The notes below the pieces were generated by a model. It was not told the DNA's origin and ran no database searches. It was given only the letters and a program-made list of their open reading frames with translations. Positions 44,753 through 53,518 of a stretch of DNA of 64,000 nucleotides are shown here, in pieces. The translations under genes were made by a program, and so were the position numbers. Each line of letters starts with the position of its first letter. The stretch's first letter is position 1. Origin of the DNA: Palleronia caenipelagi (GTDB taxonomy: Bacteria > Pseudomonadota > Alphaproteobacteria > Rhodobacterales > Rhodobacteraceae); NCBI RefSeq assembly GCF_007004065.1, contig NZ_VFSV01000001.1:124001-188000 (forward strand), written 5' to 3'.

Positions 44753-46273
44753 CTAATGGGCATGGGCGGCCTCCATATCGTGGGCGCCGCCGAGCATCAG
44801 GCCGATTTCGCTGACCGTCAGGCCTTCGGTCGGGCGGAAGGGCGACAGGCGCCCTTCGGTCAGGGCGGCAAAGCGGTCTGAGACCTCCATCAGCTCGTCG
44901 AGATCCTGAGAGATGACGATCACCGCCGCTCCTTTGGCGGCGAGGTCCAGCAGCGCTTGGCGAATCGTCGCGGCGGCTGCGGCGTCCACCCCCCAGGTGG
45001 GCTGGTTGACCACGAGGACGCGGGGGTCCTGCAATATCTCGCGCCCGATCACGTATTTCTGGAGGTTGCCACCCGATAGCGCGCGTGCGGTGGTGCCGGG
45101 ACCGGGGGTGCGCACGTCAAAGCGGGCAATGATCCCCTCCGCAAAATCCTTGGCGGCGCCCCAGTCGATCAGCCCGCGCCGCGCCAGCCCCTGCCGTCCC
45201 GCAGCAGAGACGATCGTGTTCTCGCTCAGGCTCATATCGGGTGCGGCGGCGTGGCCCAGTCGTTCTTCGGGTGCGGCCAGCAGCCCTGCGAGACGCCGGG
45301 GCTCCGGGCCTTTGCGTGACAGATCTGTACCGTCGAGGGTCACCGTTCCCGGCGCCGAGAGGCGCTCGCCCGACAGGGCCGAGAGCAGCTCATCCTGCCC
45401 GTTTCCGGCCACGCCACCGATGCCCACGACCTCGCCACTCGTCACCGAGAACGACACCTGCCGCAGCGCTGTACCGAATGCATGGGGCGGGGGCAGGGAG
45501 AGGTCGCGGATCTCCAGCGCTACGGCGCCGGGTGCGCTGCGGGGGCGGGTTGGCGGATCGAGTCGACGACCGACCATCAGTTCGGCCAGCCGCCCGGCGC
45601 TCTCTTCGGCGGGCACACACTGGCCCACCACCTCGCCATGGCGCAGGATCGTGGCGTGGTCGCACAGCGCGCGGATTTCCTCAAGCTTATGCGAAATGTA
45701 GAGGATCGAGGTGCCTTCCCCGCGGAGGGTGCGCAGGGTGTCAAAGAGCAGATCGACCTCCTGCGGGGTCAGCACGCTGGTGGGTTCATCCATGATCAGC
45801 AGGCGCGGTTTGCCCAGAAGGCACCGGACAATCTCGACACGCTGGCGCTCTCCTGCCGATAGATCGCCGACGATCTGCGCCGGATCGAGGGGCAGGCCGT
45901 AGTCTTCGCTGACCTCGCGAATGCGCTGGGCCAGATCCCGGCGGGGTGGCGGGTCGGACATGCCCAGCGCCACATTCTCGGCCACGTCGAGGGCATCAAA
46001 GAGGGAGAAGTGCTGGAAGACCATACCCACACCGGCTTCGCGGGCGGCCTCGGGCGACGCGGGAGTGTAGGGCGCGTCATCGAGCACCATCTGTCCGGCA
46101 TCCGGGGTGACGAGGCCGAAGAGCATCTTGACCAGCGTGGATTTGCCCGCGCCGTTTTCGCCCAGAAGCGCATGGACCTCACCGCGCCCAATGGTGAGGG
46201 ACACGTTATTATTGGCGATGACGCCCGGATAGGCCTTTGTGACGCCCTCGATCTGCAAGAGTGGTGTGGTCAT
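44753..46273 (-). CDS. BMP-type ABC transporter ATPase (two ATP-binding domains)
   Basis: A 506-residue duplicated ATPase of the sugar/nucleoside (RbsA/NupO) group. The first domain has Walker A GENGAGKSTL, signature LSAGERQRVEI and Walker B LLIMDEPTSVLTP; the second has the degenerate GVAGNGQDELL and ALSGGNLQKYVIGRE. It leads the minus-strand operon ATPase-permease-permease-channel-BMP. The class imports guanosine, inosine or related compounds in characterised cases; guanine deaminase at 59 kb fits purine use. Confidence 0.94.
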   Translation of the reverse strand: MTTPLLQIEGVTKAYPGVIANNNVSLTIGRGEVHALLGENGAGKSTLVKMLFGLVTPDAGQMVLDDAPYTPASPEAAREAGVGMVFQHFSLFDALDVAENVALGMSDPPPRRDLAQRIREVSEDYGLPLDPAQIVGDLSAGERQRVEIVRCLLGKPRLLIMDEPTSVLTPQEVDLLFDTLRTLRGEGTSILYISHKLEEIRALCDHATILRHGEVVGQCVPAEESAGRLAELMVGRRLDPPTRPRSAPGAVALEIRDLSLPPPHAFGTALRQVSFSVTSGEVVGIGGVAGNGQDELLSALSGERLSAPGTVTLDGTDLSRKGPEPRRLAGLLAAPEERLGHAAAPDMSLSENTIVSAAGRQGLARRGLIDWGAAKDFAEGIIARFDVRTPGPGTTARALSGGNLQKYVIGREILQDPRVLVVNQPTWGVDAAAAATIRQALLDLAAKGAAVIVISQDLDELMEVSDRFAALTEGRLSPFRPTEGLTVSEIGLMLGGAHDMEAAHAH

Positions 46274-46413
46274 GCCGACATGCTCTCCGCGACTCGTTCC
46301 TTCCAGAAACCCCGCTCAGGGATCTTTGGCAATGGTTTAGGGCGGACTAGAGAGGTGCTGACACGTTCCGGCTGCGTTTGAATTTTGCGCTGCGCCTCTG
46401 GCGGGTGGTGGTG

Positions 46414-46490
46414 TGGGGGCTGCCTGCCTTCCGACCGGCTGCTCCGGCATCCCCCCGGCGATATTTCCGGACAGGTGAAGACCAGATGAG
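46414..46490 (+). repeat. Dispersed intergenic repeat, diverged copy C
   Basis: GTGGGGGCTGCCTGCC, then TCCCCCCGGCGATATTTCCGGACAGGTGAAGA, in the same order as the elements of copies A and B, but with an altered central part. It lies upstream of dnaE. Confidence 0.45.
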
Positions 46491-46510
46491 CTCTTTCAGG
46501 CGGGCTTGGG

Positions 46511-46535
46511 CGGTCCTATGGTCAGACCATGACCG
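46511..46535 (+). promoter_or_regulatory. Palindrome over the dnaE start codon
   Basis: ATGGTC-A-GACCAT (46518-46530) is a perfect palindrome covering the first bases of the ATG at 46529, extended by CGGTC and GACCG on the outside (with two unpaired bases). No clear Shine-Dalgarno precedes the ATG. It may fold over the start or bind a repressor. Confidence 0.4.
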
Positions 46536-49500
46536 AACCGCGATTCATCCATCTCCGCCTCCACACCGAATATTCCCTGCTTGAAGGGGCCATGCGGCTG
46601 AAGAAACTTCCGGGTCAGATTGCAGCCATGGGGATGCCTGCCGTGGCCGTGACGGATACCGATAACCTCTTTGCTGCGCTGGAGTTTTCGGTCTCGGCTA
46701 TGGGCGCGGGGGTGCAGCCGATCATCGGTTGCCAGATCTCGCTCGACTATGGGGCCGAAGCGCCGCGCGGGCAGATGTCGCTGCCTGCGCCGCTGGTTCT
46801 GCTGGCCCAGAATGAGACCGGGTATGAGCATCTGATGAAGCTGAACTCGGTGCTGTATCTCGAGGGCGACCGCTCGGTTCCGAGTGTCTCGGTGGACGAT
46901 CTGGAGCACCATTCCGAAGGGCTGATCTGTCTGAGTGGCGGGCCTGACGGGCCGGTGGGGCGGCTGTTGCAGGCGGGTCAGCGGGACAAGGCCGAGGCGC
47001 TGATGGGGCGTCTTGCAGCGGTGTTTGCGGACCGGCTTTATGTAGAGTTGCAACGGCATCCGGGCGAGGGCGGTGCCTTGCCCGAGGCAGAGCGGCTGAC
47101 GGAGCGCGGGCTGATCGAGATGGCCTATGCCATGGATCTGCCGCTCGTCGCGACCAATGACGTCTACTTCCCCAAGCCCGATATGTACGAGGCCCATGAC
47201 GCGCTGATCTGCATCGCGGATGGGGCTTATGTGGACCAGAACGAGCCGCGCCGGCGGCTGACCTCGCAACACTACCTCAAGAGCCCGGCGGAGATGTGCG
47301 CGCTGTTCGCCGATCTGCCTGAGGCCACGCAGAACACGGTGGAGATCGCCCGACGCTGTGCCTTTGCCGCGTATAAGCGAGACCCGATCCTGCCGCGCTT
47401 TGCCGATGACGAGGTGGACGAACTGCGGCGGCAGGCGCGTGAGGGGCTGAAGGAGCGGCTGGCGGTGATCGATCCCGCCGCGCCGGTAAAGGAGTATGAA
47501 CAGCGTCTCGATTTCGAGCTGGGGATTATCGAGGGGATGGGCTTCCCCGGATACTTCCTGATCGTTGCGGATTTCATCAAATGGGCCAAGGAGCATGACA
47601 TCCCGGTGGGACCGGGACGGGGATCGGGCGCGGGCTCACTCGTAGCGTATGCGCTGACGATTACCGATTTGGATCCATTGCGTTACAGCCTGCTCTTCGA
47701 GCGATTTCTGAACCCTGAACGGGTGTCGATGCCGGATTTCGACATCGATTTCTGCATGGATCGCCGCGAGGAGGTGATTCACTACGTGCAGGAGAAATAT
47801 GGCCGCGATCGGGTTGGGCAGATCATCACCTTTGGTGCGCTCCTGTCGAAGGCGGCGGTGCGTGATGTGGGGCGGGTTCTGCAGATGCCTTACGGGCAGG
47901 TGGACCGGCTCTCGAAGATGATCCCGGTTGAGGGGGTCAAGCCCGTCTCCATTGAGCAGGCCCTGCGCGATGAGCGACGGCTGCGTGAGGAGGCGAAGGC
48001 CGAAGAGGTCGTGGACCGGCTCCTGACCTATGGCCAGCAGGTCGAGGGGCTCTTGCGCAACGCCTCGACCCACGCGGCGGGGGTGGTGATCGGGGACCGC
48101 TCGCTGGATGAGCTGGTACCTCTCTACCGCGATCCGAAATCCGACATGCCCGCGACCCAGTTCAACATGAAATGGGTCGAGCAGGCGGGGCTGGTGAAAT
48201 TCGACTTTCTCGGCCTGAAGACCCTGACGGTGATCCAGAACGCGGTCGATCTGATCAACCTGACGAGGCCGATCCATATCGGCCCCGATGGCGAGGAGCT
48301 GTATCAGCCCGCGGAGGGAGCGGAAAACCAGATCAACCTGATCCCTCTGGATGATCCGAAATCCTACGAACTTTACGCCAGGGCGCGGACGGTGGCGGTG
48401 TTCCAGGTGGAATCCACTGGCATGATGGACGCTCTGCGGCGGATGAAACCGACCTGTATCGAGGATATCGTGGCGTTGGTGGCGCTCTACCGGCCCGGTC
48501 CGATGGAGAACATTCCGACCTATTGCGAGGTGAAGAACGGACTCCGTGAAATCGCCTCGATCCATCCGCTGATCGACCATATTCTTGAGGAAACTCAAGG
48601 GATTATCGTTTATCAGGAGCAGGTGATGCAGATCGCTCAGGTGATGGCGGGCTATTCGCTCGGCGGCGCTGACCTGCTGCGCCGCGCTATGGGTAAGAAG
48701 ATCAAGGAGGCCATGGATGCGGAGCGCCCGAAATTCACCAAGGGCGCGCTGGAGAACGGGGTTTCCGAGGAGAAGGCCAAGGAAGTCTTCGACCTGCTGG
48801 AGAAATTCGCCAATTACGGCTTCAACAAATCGCACGCGGCGGCCTATGCGGTGGTCAGCTACCAGACGGCCTGGCTGAAGGCGAACCACCCGGTCGAGTT
48901 CATGGCCGGCGTGATGAATTGCGATATTCACCTGACAGACAAGCTCGCTGTTTATGTCGAAGAAGCCCGGCGAGGGCTGAAGATCGAGATCGTTCCGCCC
49001 TGTGTGAATCGCTCTCAGGCGACGTTCTCCGTCGAGGGCGGCAAGATTATCTACGGGCTGGGAGCGCTGAAAAATGTGGGCGTAGAGGCCATGCGGCTGG
49101 TGGTCGAGGGGCGGGGGGACCGGCCCTTTGCGACCCTGTTCGATCTCGCCCGGCGGGTGGATTTGAAACGCGTTGGCAAGCGCCCGCTGGAGATGCTGGC
49201 GCGGGCCGGGGCGTTCGATCAGCTTGACCGGAACCGGCGGGCGATGCTCGACAATCTCGACCGGCTGGTGGCCTATTCCGCGGCGGTGCATGATCAGCGC
49301 GCCTCCAATCAGGTGTCGCTCTTTGGCGAAGCGGGCGATGACTTGCCCGAGCCGCGGCTGGTCCGCTCCGAGGACTGGCTGCCCATGGAACGGCTGGGCG
49401 AAGAACATAAGGCCGTAGGGTTCTATCTCTCGGGCCATCCGCTCGACGACTACATGGCGCCCTTGCGGCGCAAGGGTATCCAGACCCTCGAAGAGGTGAC

Positions 49501-50026
49501 AAAGGCCGCCGAGCGTGGCCCATTAGTGGCAAAGATGGCAGGCTCCATTGCCGCGCGGCAGGAACGAAAATCCGCCCGCGGCAACCGGTTTGCCTTCGTG
49601 GGCCTCAGCGATCCGTCAGGTCTCTATGAGGTGGTGATCTTCTCCGATGTACTGGAGGCGAACCGCGATCATCTGGAACCCGGTCAGAACGTGGTCATTC
49701 AGGTCGAGGCAACCATGGAGTCGGAGCAGCTGAAACTGCTGGGTCGCTCTGTGTCGCCGGTCGACCCCATTGTGGCCGATGCGGGTAGTGCGGGGCTGAG
49801 GATCTATCTCGACGGCACCGGTCCGGTCGATCCCGTGGCGAAGGTCCTGACCCGCGCCGCCGAAGAATCCCGCCAGCGCGCTCGGGGCCCTGTGACCCTC
49901 TGCCTGCTCGACCCGACGCTGCCGGGCGAAGTAGAGGTGGCGCTGGGGCAGAGCTTTCCTGTAAACCCTGCCATCAAGGCCGCGCTGAAATCCCTGCACG
50001 GTGTCATGAGTGTTGAGGAAATCTGA
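46529..50026 (+). CDS. dnaE: DNA polymerase III alpha subunit
   Basis: The 1165-residue replicative polymerase. The N-terminal PHP domain begins FIHLRLHTEYSLLEGAMR, the polymerase core has GPGRGSGAGSLVAYAL and PDFDIDFCMDRREEV with the catalytic aspartates, followed by GYNFNKSHAAAYA-like (YGFNKSHAAAYA), tandem HhH and a C-terminal OB-fold. Length and PHP state fit DnaE1 rather than ImuC/DnaE2. The start at 46529 is the first credible one; no strong ribosome site is seen. Confidence 0.97.
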   Translation: MTEPRFIHLRLHTEYSLLEGAMRLKKLPGQIAAMGMPAVAVTDTDNLFAALEFSVSAMGAGVQPIIGCQISLDYGAEAPRGQMSLPAPLVLLAQNETGYEHLMKLNSVLYLEGDRSVPSVSVDDLEHHSEGLICLSGGPDGPVGRLLQAGQRDKAEALMGRLAAVFADRLYVELQRHPGEGGALPEAERLTERGLIEMAYAMDLPLVATNDVYFPKPDMYEAHDALICIADGAYVDQNEPRRRLTSQHYLKSPAEMCALFADLPEATQNTVEIARRCAFAAYKRDPILPRFADDEVDELRRQAREGLKERLAVIDPAAPVKEYEQRLDFELGIIEGMGFPGYFLIVADFIKWAKEHDIPVGPGRGSGAGSLVAYALTITDLDPLRYSLLFERFLNPERVSMPDFDIDFCMDRREEVIHYVQEKYGRDRVGQIITFGALLSKAAVRDVGRVLQMPYGQVDRLSKMIPVEGVKPVSIEQALRDERRLREEAKAEEVVDRLLTYGQQVEGLLRNASTHAAGVVIGDRSLDELVPLYRDPKSDMPATQFNMKWVEQAGLVKFDFLGLKTLTVIQNAVDLINLTRPIHIGPDGEELYQPAEGAENQINLIPLDDPKSYELYARARTVAVFQVESTGMMDALRRMKPTCIEDIVALVALYRPGPMENIPTYCEVKNGLREIASIHPLIDHILEETQGIIVYQEQVMQIAQVMAGYSLGGADLLRRAMGKKIKEAMDAERPKFTKGALENGVSEEKAKEVFDLLEKFANYGFNKSHAAAYAVVSYQTAWLKANHPVEFMAGVMNCDIHLTDKLAVYVEEARRGLKIEIVPPCVNRSQATFSVEGGKIIYGLGALKNVGVEAMRLVVEGRGDRPFATLFDLARRVDLKRVGKRPLEMLARAGAFDQLDRNRRAMLDNLDRLVAYSAAVHDQRASNQVSLFGEAGDDLPEPRLVRSEDWLPMERLGEEHKAVGFYLSGHPLDDYMAPLRRKGIQTLEEVTKAAERGPLVAKMAGSIAARQERKSARGNRFAFVGLSDPSGLYEVVIFSDVLEANRDHLEPGQNVVIQVEATMESEQLKLLGRSVSPVDPIVADAGSAGLRIYLDGTGPVDPVAKVLTRAAEESRQRARGPVTLCLLDPTLPGEVEVALGQSFPVNPAIKAALKSLHGVMSVEEI

Positions 50027-50565
50027 TGCGTTATCTCTTGCTGTGCTTGTCCCTGTTATTGCCCGCCTGTGTCGGTTCGGGCGGCGGCGGCGATATTGCG
50101 CCCGAGGTCACCCCGGCCATCGGTGGGATCGCAGAGGCCTGCGGTGTGCGCGGCCGGGCGCTGGGCACGCCGGTCTCGACCTTCCCCGAGCAGGGCAAGG
50201 CGCGCTTCACGCTCTACGACACCAACCCGTCCAGCTCCGGTGCGCGGGTCTTTCATGTGACCGGGTTTGCCGACAAATGCCCCCGGGCGATTCAGGCGGG
50301 CAACGTCGTCTTCGGCGCGCCCAGCGTTTATGACGTTCTGCGGATTGCCGGGGGTAGCTCAGTCTCGAGCCTTGTGGACACCACCTATGCCAGCATCAAA
50401 CGGCGGGTTTGCGGGGTCGGACCAACGACCCCATGTCCCGGTGCAAGCATAGACGAGCTGGAGGCGCGGACGCTCTTCGTGACCGTCTACCCCCGTCTTG
50501 GCGGCGCACCTTCGGCCACATTGCTCATCGACCGGGGCAAAATCGTCGCAGCCTCTGGCGGATAA
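50026..50565 (+). CDS. Small putative lipoprotein, unknown function
   Basis: A 179-residue protein with signal peptide MRYLLLCLSLLLPACVGSGGGG and lipobox LPAC. The mature part has four further cysteines (EACG, DKCP, RRVCG, TPCPG) and a segment VYPRLGGAPSATLLIDRGK; no domain recognised. The ATG shares one base with the dnaE stop, so it is translated from the dnaE message. Likely a conserved lineage-specific gene; function not inferred. Confidence 0.75.
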   Translation: MRYLLLCLSLLLPACVGSGGGGDIAPEVTPAIGGIAEACGVRGRALGTPVSTFPEQGKARFTLYDTNPSSSGARVFHVTGFADKCPRAIQAGNVVFGAPSVYDVLRIAGGSSVSSLVDTTYASIKRRVCGVGPTTPCPGASIDELEARTLFVTVYPRLGGAPSATLLIDRGKIVAASGG

Positions 50566-50598
50566 TCGCCCGCAGACGAGTCTAGCAAAGTCTGGCAG

Positions 50599-50636
50599 GG
50601 CGGCTCAATGGCCGCCATGCCACCTCTTAGAGTGGC
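50599..50636. terminator. Hairpins between two convergent genes
   Basis: GGCGGC-TCAATG-GCCGCC (50599-50616), then GCCAC-CTCTTAGA-GTGGC (50619-50636). Neither has a good T-run; together they may end both transcripts. Confidence 0.55.
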
Positions 50637-50640
50637 TCTA

Positions 50641-51633
50641 TCACAGACGGAACTGCACGATATCCTCTAAGAGCTGTTCGAACTCCTCGAGCGATGCGGC
50701 CGTCTCGACCCTTAGCTCGACATCATCCTCGTTAATTTCCTGATCGCTGTAGACAACCAGTCGGGAGACGGTCTCGTCCAGTTCGCCAGTCGCGTCAAAA
50801 TTGATCACAAACGATCCCTTGAACTGCCCCCGATCCTCATCGAAGCTCACGTCAGAGCTGACGTCAAAGTCCGGCAGGCCCGCATCCGGAGCGGTGACCA
50901 GTGACACGATGATGTTGTCTTCATCGGGGTTATAATCTTCGATAACCGTGGAGGTCACTGCGCTGTAAAAACGGTTATCAACCGAGTCCGGATAGGCACG
51001 GAAGAATGCGATTTGTTGGGCGTAAAACTCCGGGTCAGGGAAAATCGGGACTACGCCGGTTTGTTCCGCGCTGTGTGCAGCCTCATACTGCTCTGCCGTC
51101 GGCAGTGGCGAAAGTATCACGAAAGTGTCCGAGCCTTCACCACCCGTCATCCGGGCCGCGCCGTCCGTCCCCTGGGGCATATTAATTACGTCACCGATGA
51201 TCAGGAGATCGTCGCCGCCCTTACCGTCGAGGTAATAGGTGTCGCGATCCCTGCCCTCGGGGCCATCCCCATAGCCGACCAACGTGTCGTCTCCGTCAGT
51301 CCCATCGATTTCGTTGATGAAGTCCAACGTGGCAAGACTGTCGTCGCCATCGTTGCCGTCCGTCTCCGCTGTGTTCATTCCGGTGTCGTCCTGATCGCCT
51401 GTGACGTCGTCCTCCACGTCATCAGCGGCATCGTCAATCAGGCCTGCGACGTCATCCTCTGCATCGTCGATAATGTCGTCGAGATCGTCGTCATCGACGA
51501 TCGTATCAGCATTGTCTTCGATCAGCTCGAATGCATCGTCATCATGATCGTCATCATGATCGTCATCATCATCAAATAACGTGATGCCGAGGATCGCTGC
51601 TCCGAAGATTGCGAGGATCAGCGGGTCCAGCAT
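50641..51633 (-). CDS. Aspartate-rich RTX-like calcium-binding protein
   Basis: A 330-residue very acidic protein. Residues 1-20 are hydrophobic (LDPLILAIFGAAILGITLF), residues 21-85 mostly Asp and Glu with His, including D-runs encoded by a tandem ATGATCGTCATC pattern. About residues 100-170 contain RTX-like repeats DGTDGDDTLVGYG, DGKGGDDLLIIG, GGEGSDTF that bind calcium. The C-terminal 110 residues look like the beta-rich end domain of roseobacter secreted RTX proteins. Likely surface or secreted by a type I system not seen here. Start follows CAGGAG. Confidence 0.75.
   Translation of the reverse strand: MLDPLILAIFGAAILGITLFDDDDDHDDDHDDDAFELIEDNADTIVDDDDLDDIIDDAEDDVAGLIDDAADDVEDDVTGDQDDTGMNTAETDGNDGDDSLATLDFINEIDGTDGDDTLVGYGDGPEGRDRDTYYLDGKGGDDLLIIGDVINMPQGTDGAARMTGGEGSDTFVILSPLPTAEQYEAAHSAEQTGVVPIFPDPEFYAQQIAFFRAYPDSVDNRFYSAVTSTVIEDYNPDEDNIIVSLVTAPDAGLPDFDVSSDVSFDEDRGQFKGSFVINFDATGELDETVSRLVVYSDQEINEDDVELRVETAASLEEFEQLLEDIVQFRL
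51540..51576. repeat. Short tandem repeat encoding an Asp/His run
   Basis: The 12-mer CATCATGATCGT is repeated twice and followed by CATCATCATC; in the minus-strand gene it encodes DDDD-H-DDD-H-DDD. Such arrays are prone to slippage, so length may vary between strains. Confidence 0.6.
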
Positions 51634-51693
51634 GGTGTCTTACTCCTGATTATTCGTCACTCTCAGAACTTTTGCATAACCGCCAATTCCCTG

Positions 51694-51711
51694 CAACTAA
51701 TGGTTTAGTTG
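51694..51711. promoter_or_regulatory. Inverted repeat upstream of the RTX-like gene
   Basis: CAACTAA-TGGT-TTAGTTG, a perfect 7-bp inverted repeat 61 bp upstream of the RTX-like gene start. It may be an operator or the terminator hairpin of slyX. No other feature fills this 146-bp gap. Confidence 0.35.
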
Positions 51712-51779
51712 TCTCGACGCACGCCCGTCGACTGACTCGCATGGGGTACGTTTTTTCATGTGTGATTTTCAGCGACACG

Positions 51780-51980
51780 TCACCAGTGGGGCGGGCGTTC
51801 GTCGCCGAGGAATACGCCGCCGGTCGCCTCCGCCTCGCGGCCCCGCTCGCGATCCAGCAAGAGCGTGATCTGTGCTTCGAGACGCGCGATCCGGGCGGCC
51901 TGATCGGCGACAACGTCGCTCAGCTCGTCATTGGCACGGATCAGATGCGCTAGCTTTTCCTCGAGTTCGTCGGTTTGCAT
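51780..51980 (-). CDS. slyX: SlyX-family protein
   Basis: A 66-residue, largely helical protein with a coiled-coil N-terminal part ([33 protein letters not shown]) and the ending GDERPPHW, matching the short PPHY-type tail of SlyX. Role unknown; SlyX is named for proximity to slyD in E. coli. It is divergent from hisS. Confidence 0.8.
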   Translation of the reverse strand: MQTDELEEKLAHLIRANDELSDVVADQAARIARLEAQITLLLDRERGREAEATGGVFLGDERPPHW

Positions 51981-52048
51981 CGGGTGCTCCTGCTTGCCCT
52001 CGCGCCCCCGTTGACCTAGACGAGCGGCGCAAGCCAGAGGGGGCTCTC

Positions 52049-53518
52049 ATGGCCAAACCGAAAAAGCAACCACGTCCCAAGGCAATTACGCCCAAGGGGT
52101 TCCGCGACTATTTCGGGTCCGAAGTGACCCGCCGCCAGGAGATGCTGGCTCAAATCGCGCGGATTTACCATCTCTACGGGTTCGATGCGCTGGAAACCTC
52201 CGCTGTTGAGACGGTCGAAGCGCTGGGTAAGTTCCTACCCGATGTGGACCGCCCGAATGAGGGGGTGTTTGCGTGGGAAGAGGATGGGGACTGGCTGGCC
52301 CTGCGCTACGACATGACGGCGCCTCTGGCCCGTGTCGCGGCGCAGTACCGGCAGGATCTGCCAAGCCCCTACCGCCGCTACACGATGGGTCCTGTCTGGC
52401 GCAACGAAAAGCCCGGTCCGGGGCGGTTCCGGCAGTTTTACCAATGCGATGCGGATACGGTGGGTTCGGCGTCGATGGCGGCGGATGCGGAGATCTGCGC
52501 CATGCTGGCGGATGTGCTGGAGGCCGTGGGCATCGCGCGCGGCGACTACATCGTCCGGGTGAACAATCGAAAGGTTCTGAACGGTGTGATGGAGGTCGCA
52601 GGCCTCGGCGCGCCCGAGCAGGAGGCTGAACGCGGCATCGTTCTGCGCGCGATTGATAAGCTTGACCGGCTCGGCAAAGACGGCGTCCGCGCGCTGCTGG
52701 GCGAAGGGCGCAAGGATGAGAGCGGCGACTTTACCAAGGGCGCCGGACTGTCGGATGACCAAGCCGACGTGGTGATCGGCTTTGTCCATGCGCGCCGCGA
52801 GACGGGTGCCGAGACGCTGGCGCGTTTGTCGGAACTGGTCGGCCCCTCGGATGTCGGGCGGCAGGGCGTCGATGAGCTCGGCCAAATCGCCGAGCTGCTG
52901 GAGGCGCAAGGCTACGGGCCGGATCGGATTGTGATCGACCCGTCCGTGGTGCGCGGCCTCGGCTACTATACCGGGCCGGTCTATGAGGCCGAACTGACCT
53001 TTGAGATCCTCGACGAGAAAGGCCGCCCGCGGCAGTTCGGATCTGTCGCCGGGGGTGGGCGCTACGACGATCTGGTCAAGCGTTTCACCGGGCAGGAAGT
53101 GCCTGCTACGGGGGTTTCCATCGGCGTGGACCGCTTGCTGGCCGCGCTGACTGCCAAGGGGCGGTTCGAAGGCACTGAGGACGGACCTGTGGTGGTGACC
53201 GTCATGGACCGCGCGCGGCTCGCCGACTACCAGTCCATGGTCGCGCAATTGCGCGCGGCGGGGATTCGGGCGGAGCTCTATCTGGGCAATCCGAAGAACT
53301 TTGGCAATCAGTTGAAATACGCCGATAAACGCGCGGCGCCCATCGCGGTGATTCAGGGCGAGGATGAGGCCGCGCGCGGTGTCGTGCAGATCAAGGATCT
53401 GAAACTCGGCGCGCGTCTGGCCGCCGAGCTCAGCCATGAGGAATGGAAGGACCAGCCCGCGCAGGTCGAGATCCCGCTGGAGCGGCTGGTGGACGAGATC
53501 CGGACGCGTCTGGGATGA
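52049..53518 (+). CDS. hisS: Histidyl-tRNA synthetase
   Basis: A 489-residue class II synthetase. Motif 1 (near [18 protein letters not shown]), motif 2 ([27 protein letters not shown]), the histidine-specific [13 protein letters not shown] and the motif 3 [12 protein letters not shown]...[10 protein letters not shown] are all present. It is longer than the ~425-residue E. coli enzyme by an N-terminal extension and insertions usual in alphaproteobacteria. The ATG at 52049 follows GAGGGGG. It leads hisS-hisZ-hisG. Confidence 0.97.
   Translation: MAKPKKQPRPKAITPKGFRDYFGSEVTRRQEMLAQIARIYHLYGFDALETSAVETVEALGKFLPDVDRPNEGVFAWEEDGDWLALRYDMTAPLARVAAQYRQDLPSPYRRYTMGPVWRNEKPGPGRFRQFYQCDADTVGSASMAADAEICAMLADVLEAVGIARGDYIVRVNNRKVLNGVMEVAGLGAPEQEAERGIVLRAIDKLDRLGKDGVRALLGEGRKDESGDFTKGAGLSDDQADVVIGFVHARRETGAETLARLSELVGPSDVGRQGVDELGQIAELLEAQGYGPDRIVIDPSVVRGLGYYTGPVYEAELTFEILDEKGRPRQFGSVAGGGRYDDLVKRFTGQEVPATGVSIGVDRLLAALTAKGRFEGTEDGPVVVTVMDRARLADYQSMVAQLRAAGIRAELYLGNPKNFGNQLKYADKRAAPIAVIQGEDEAARGVVQIKDLKLGARLAAELSHEEWKDQPAQVEIPLERLVDEIRTRLG

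Noticed and set aside
47636-49438. A 600-aa minus-strand open frame
   Set aside because: Antisense to dnaE; His/Arg/Gln-rich translation typical of high-GC shadows.
51540-51576. Possible CRISPR-like direct repeats
   Set aside because: Only two short 12-mers inside a coding sequence, encoding Asp and His; no spacers and no cas genes.
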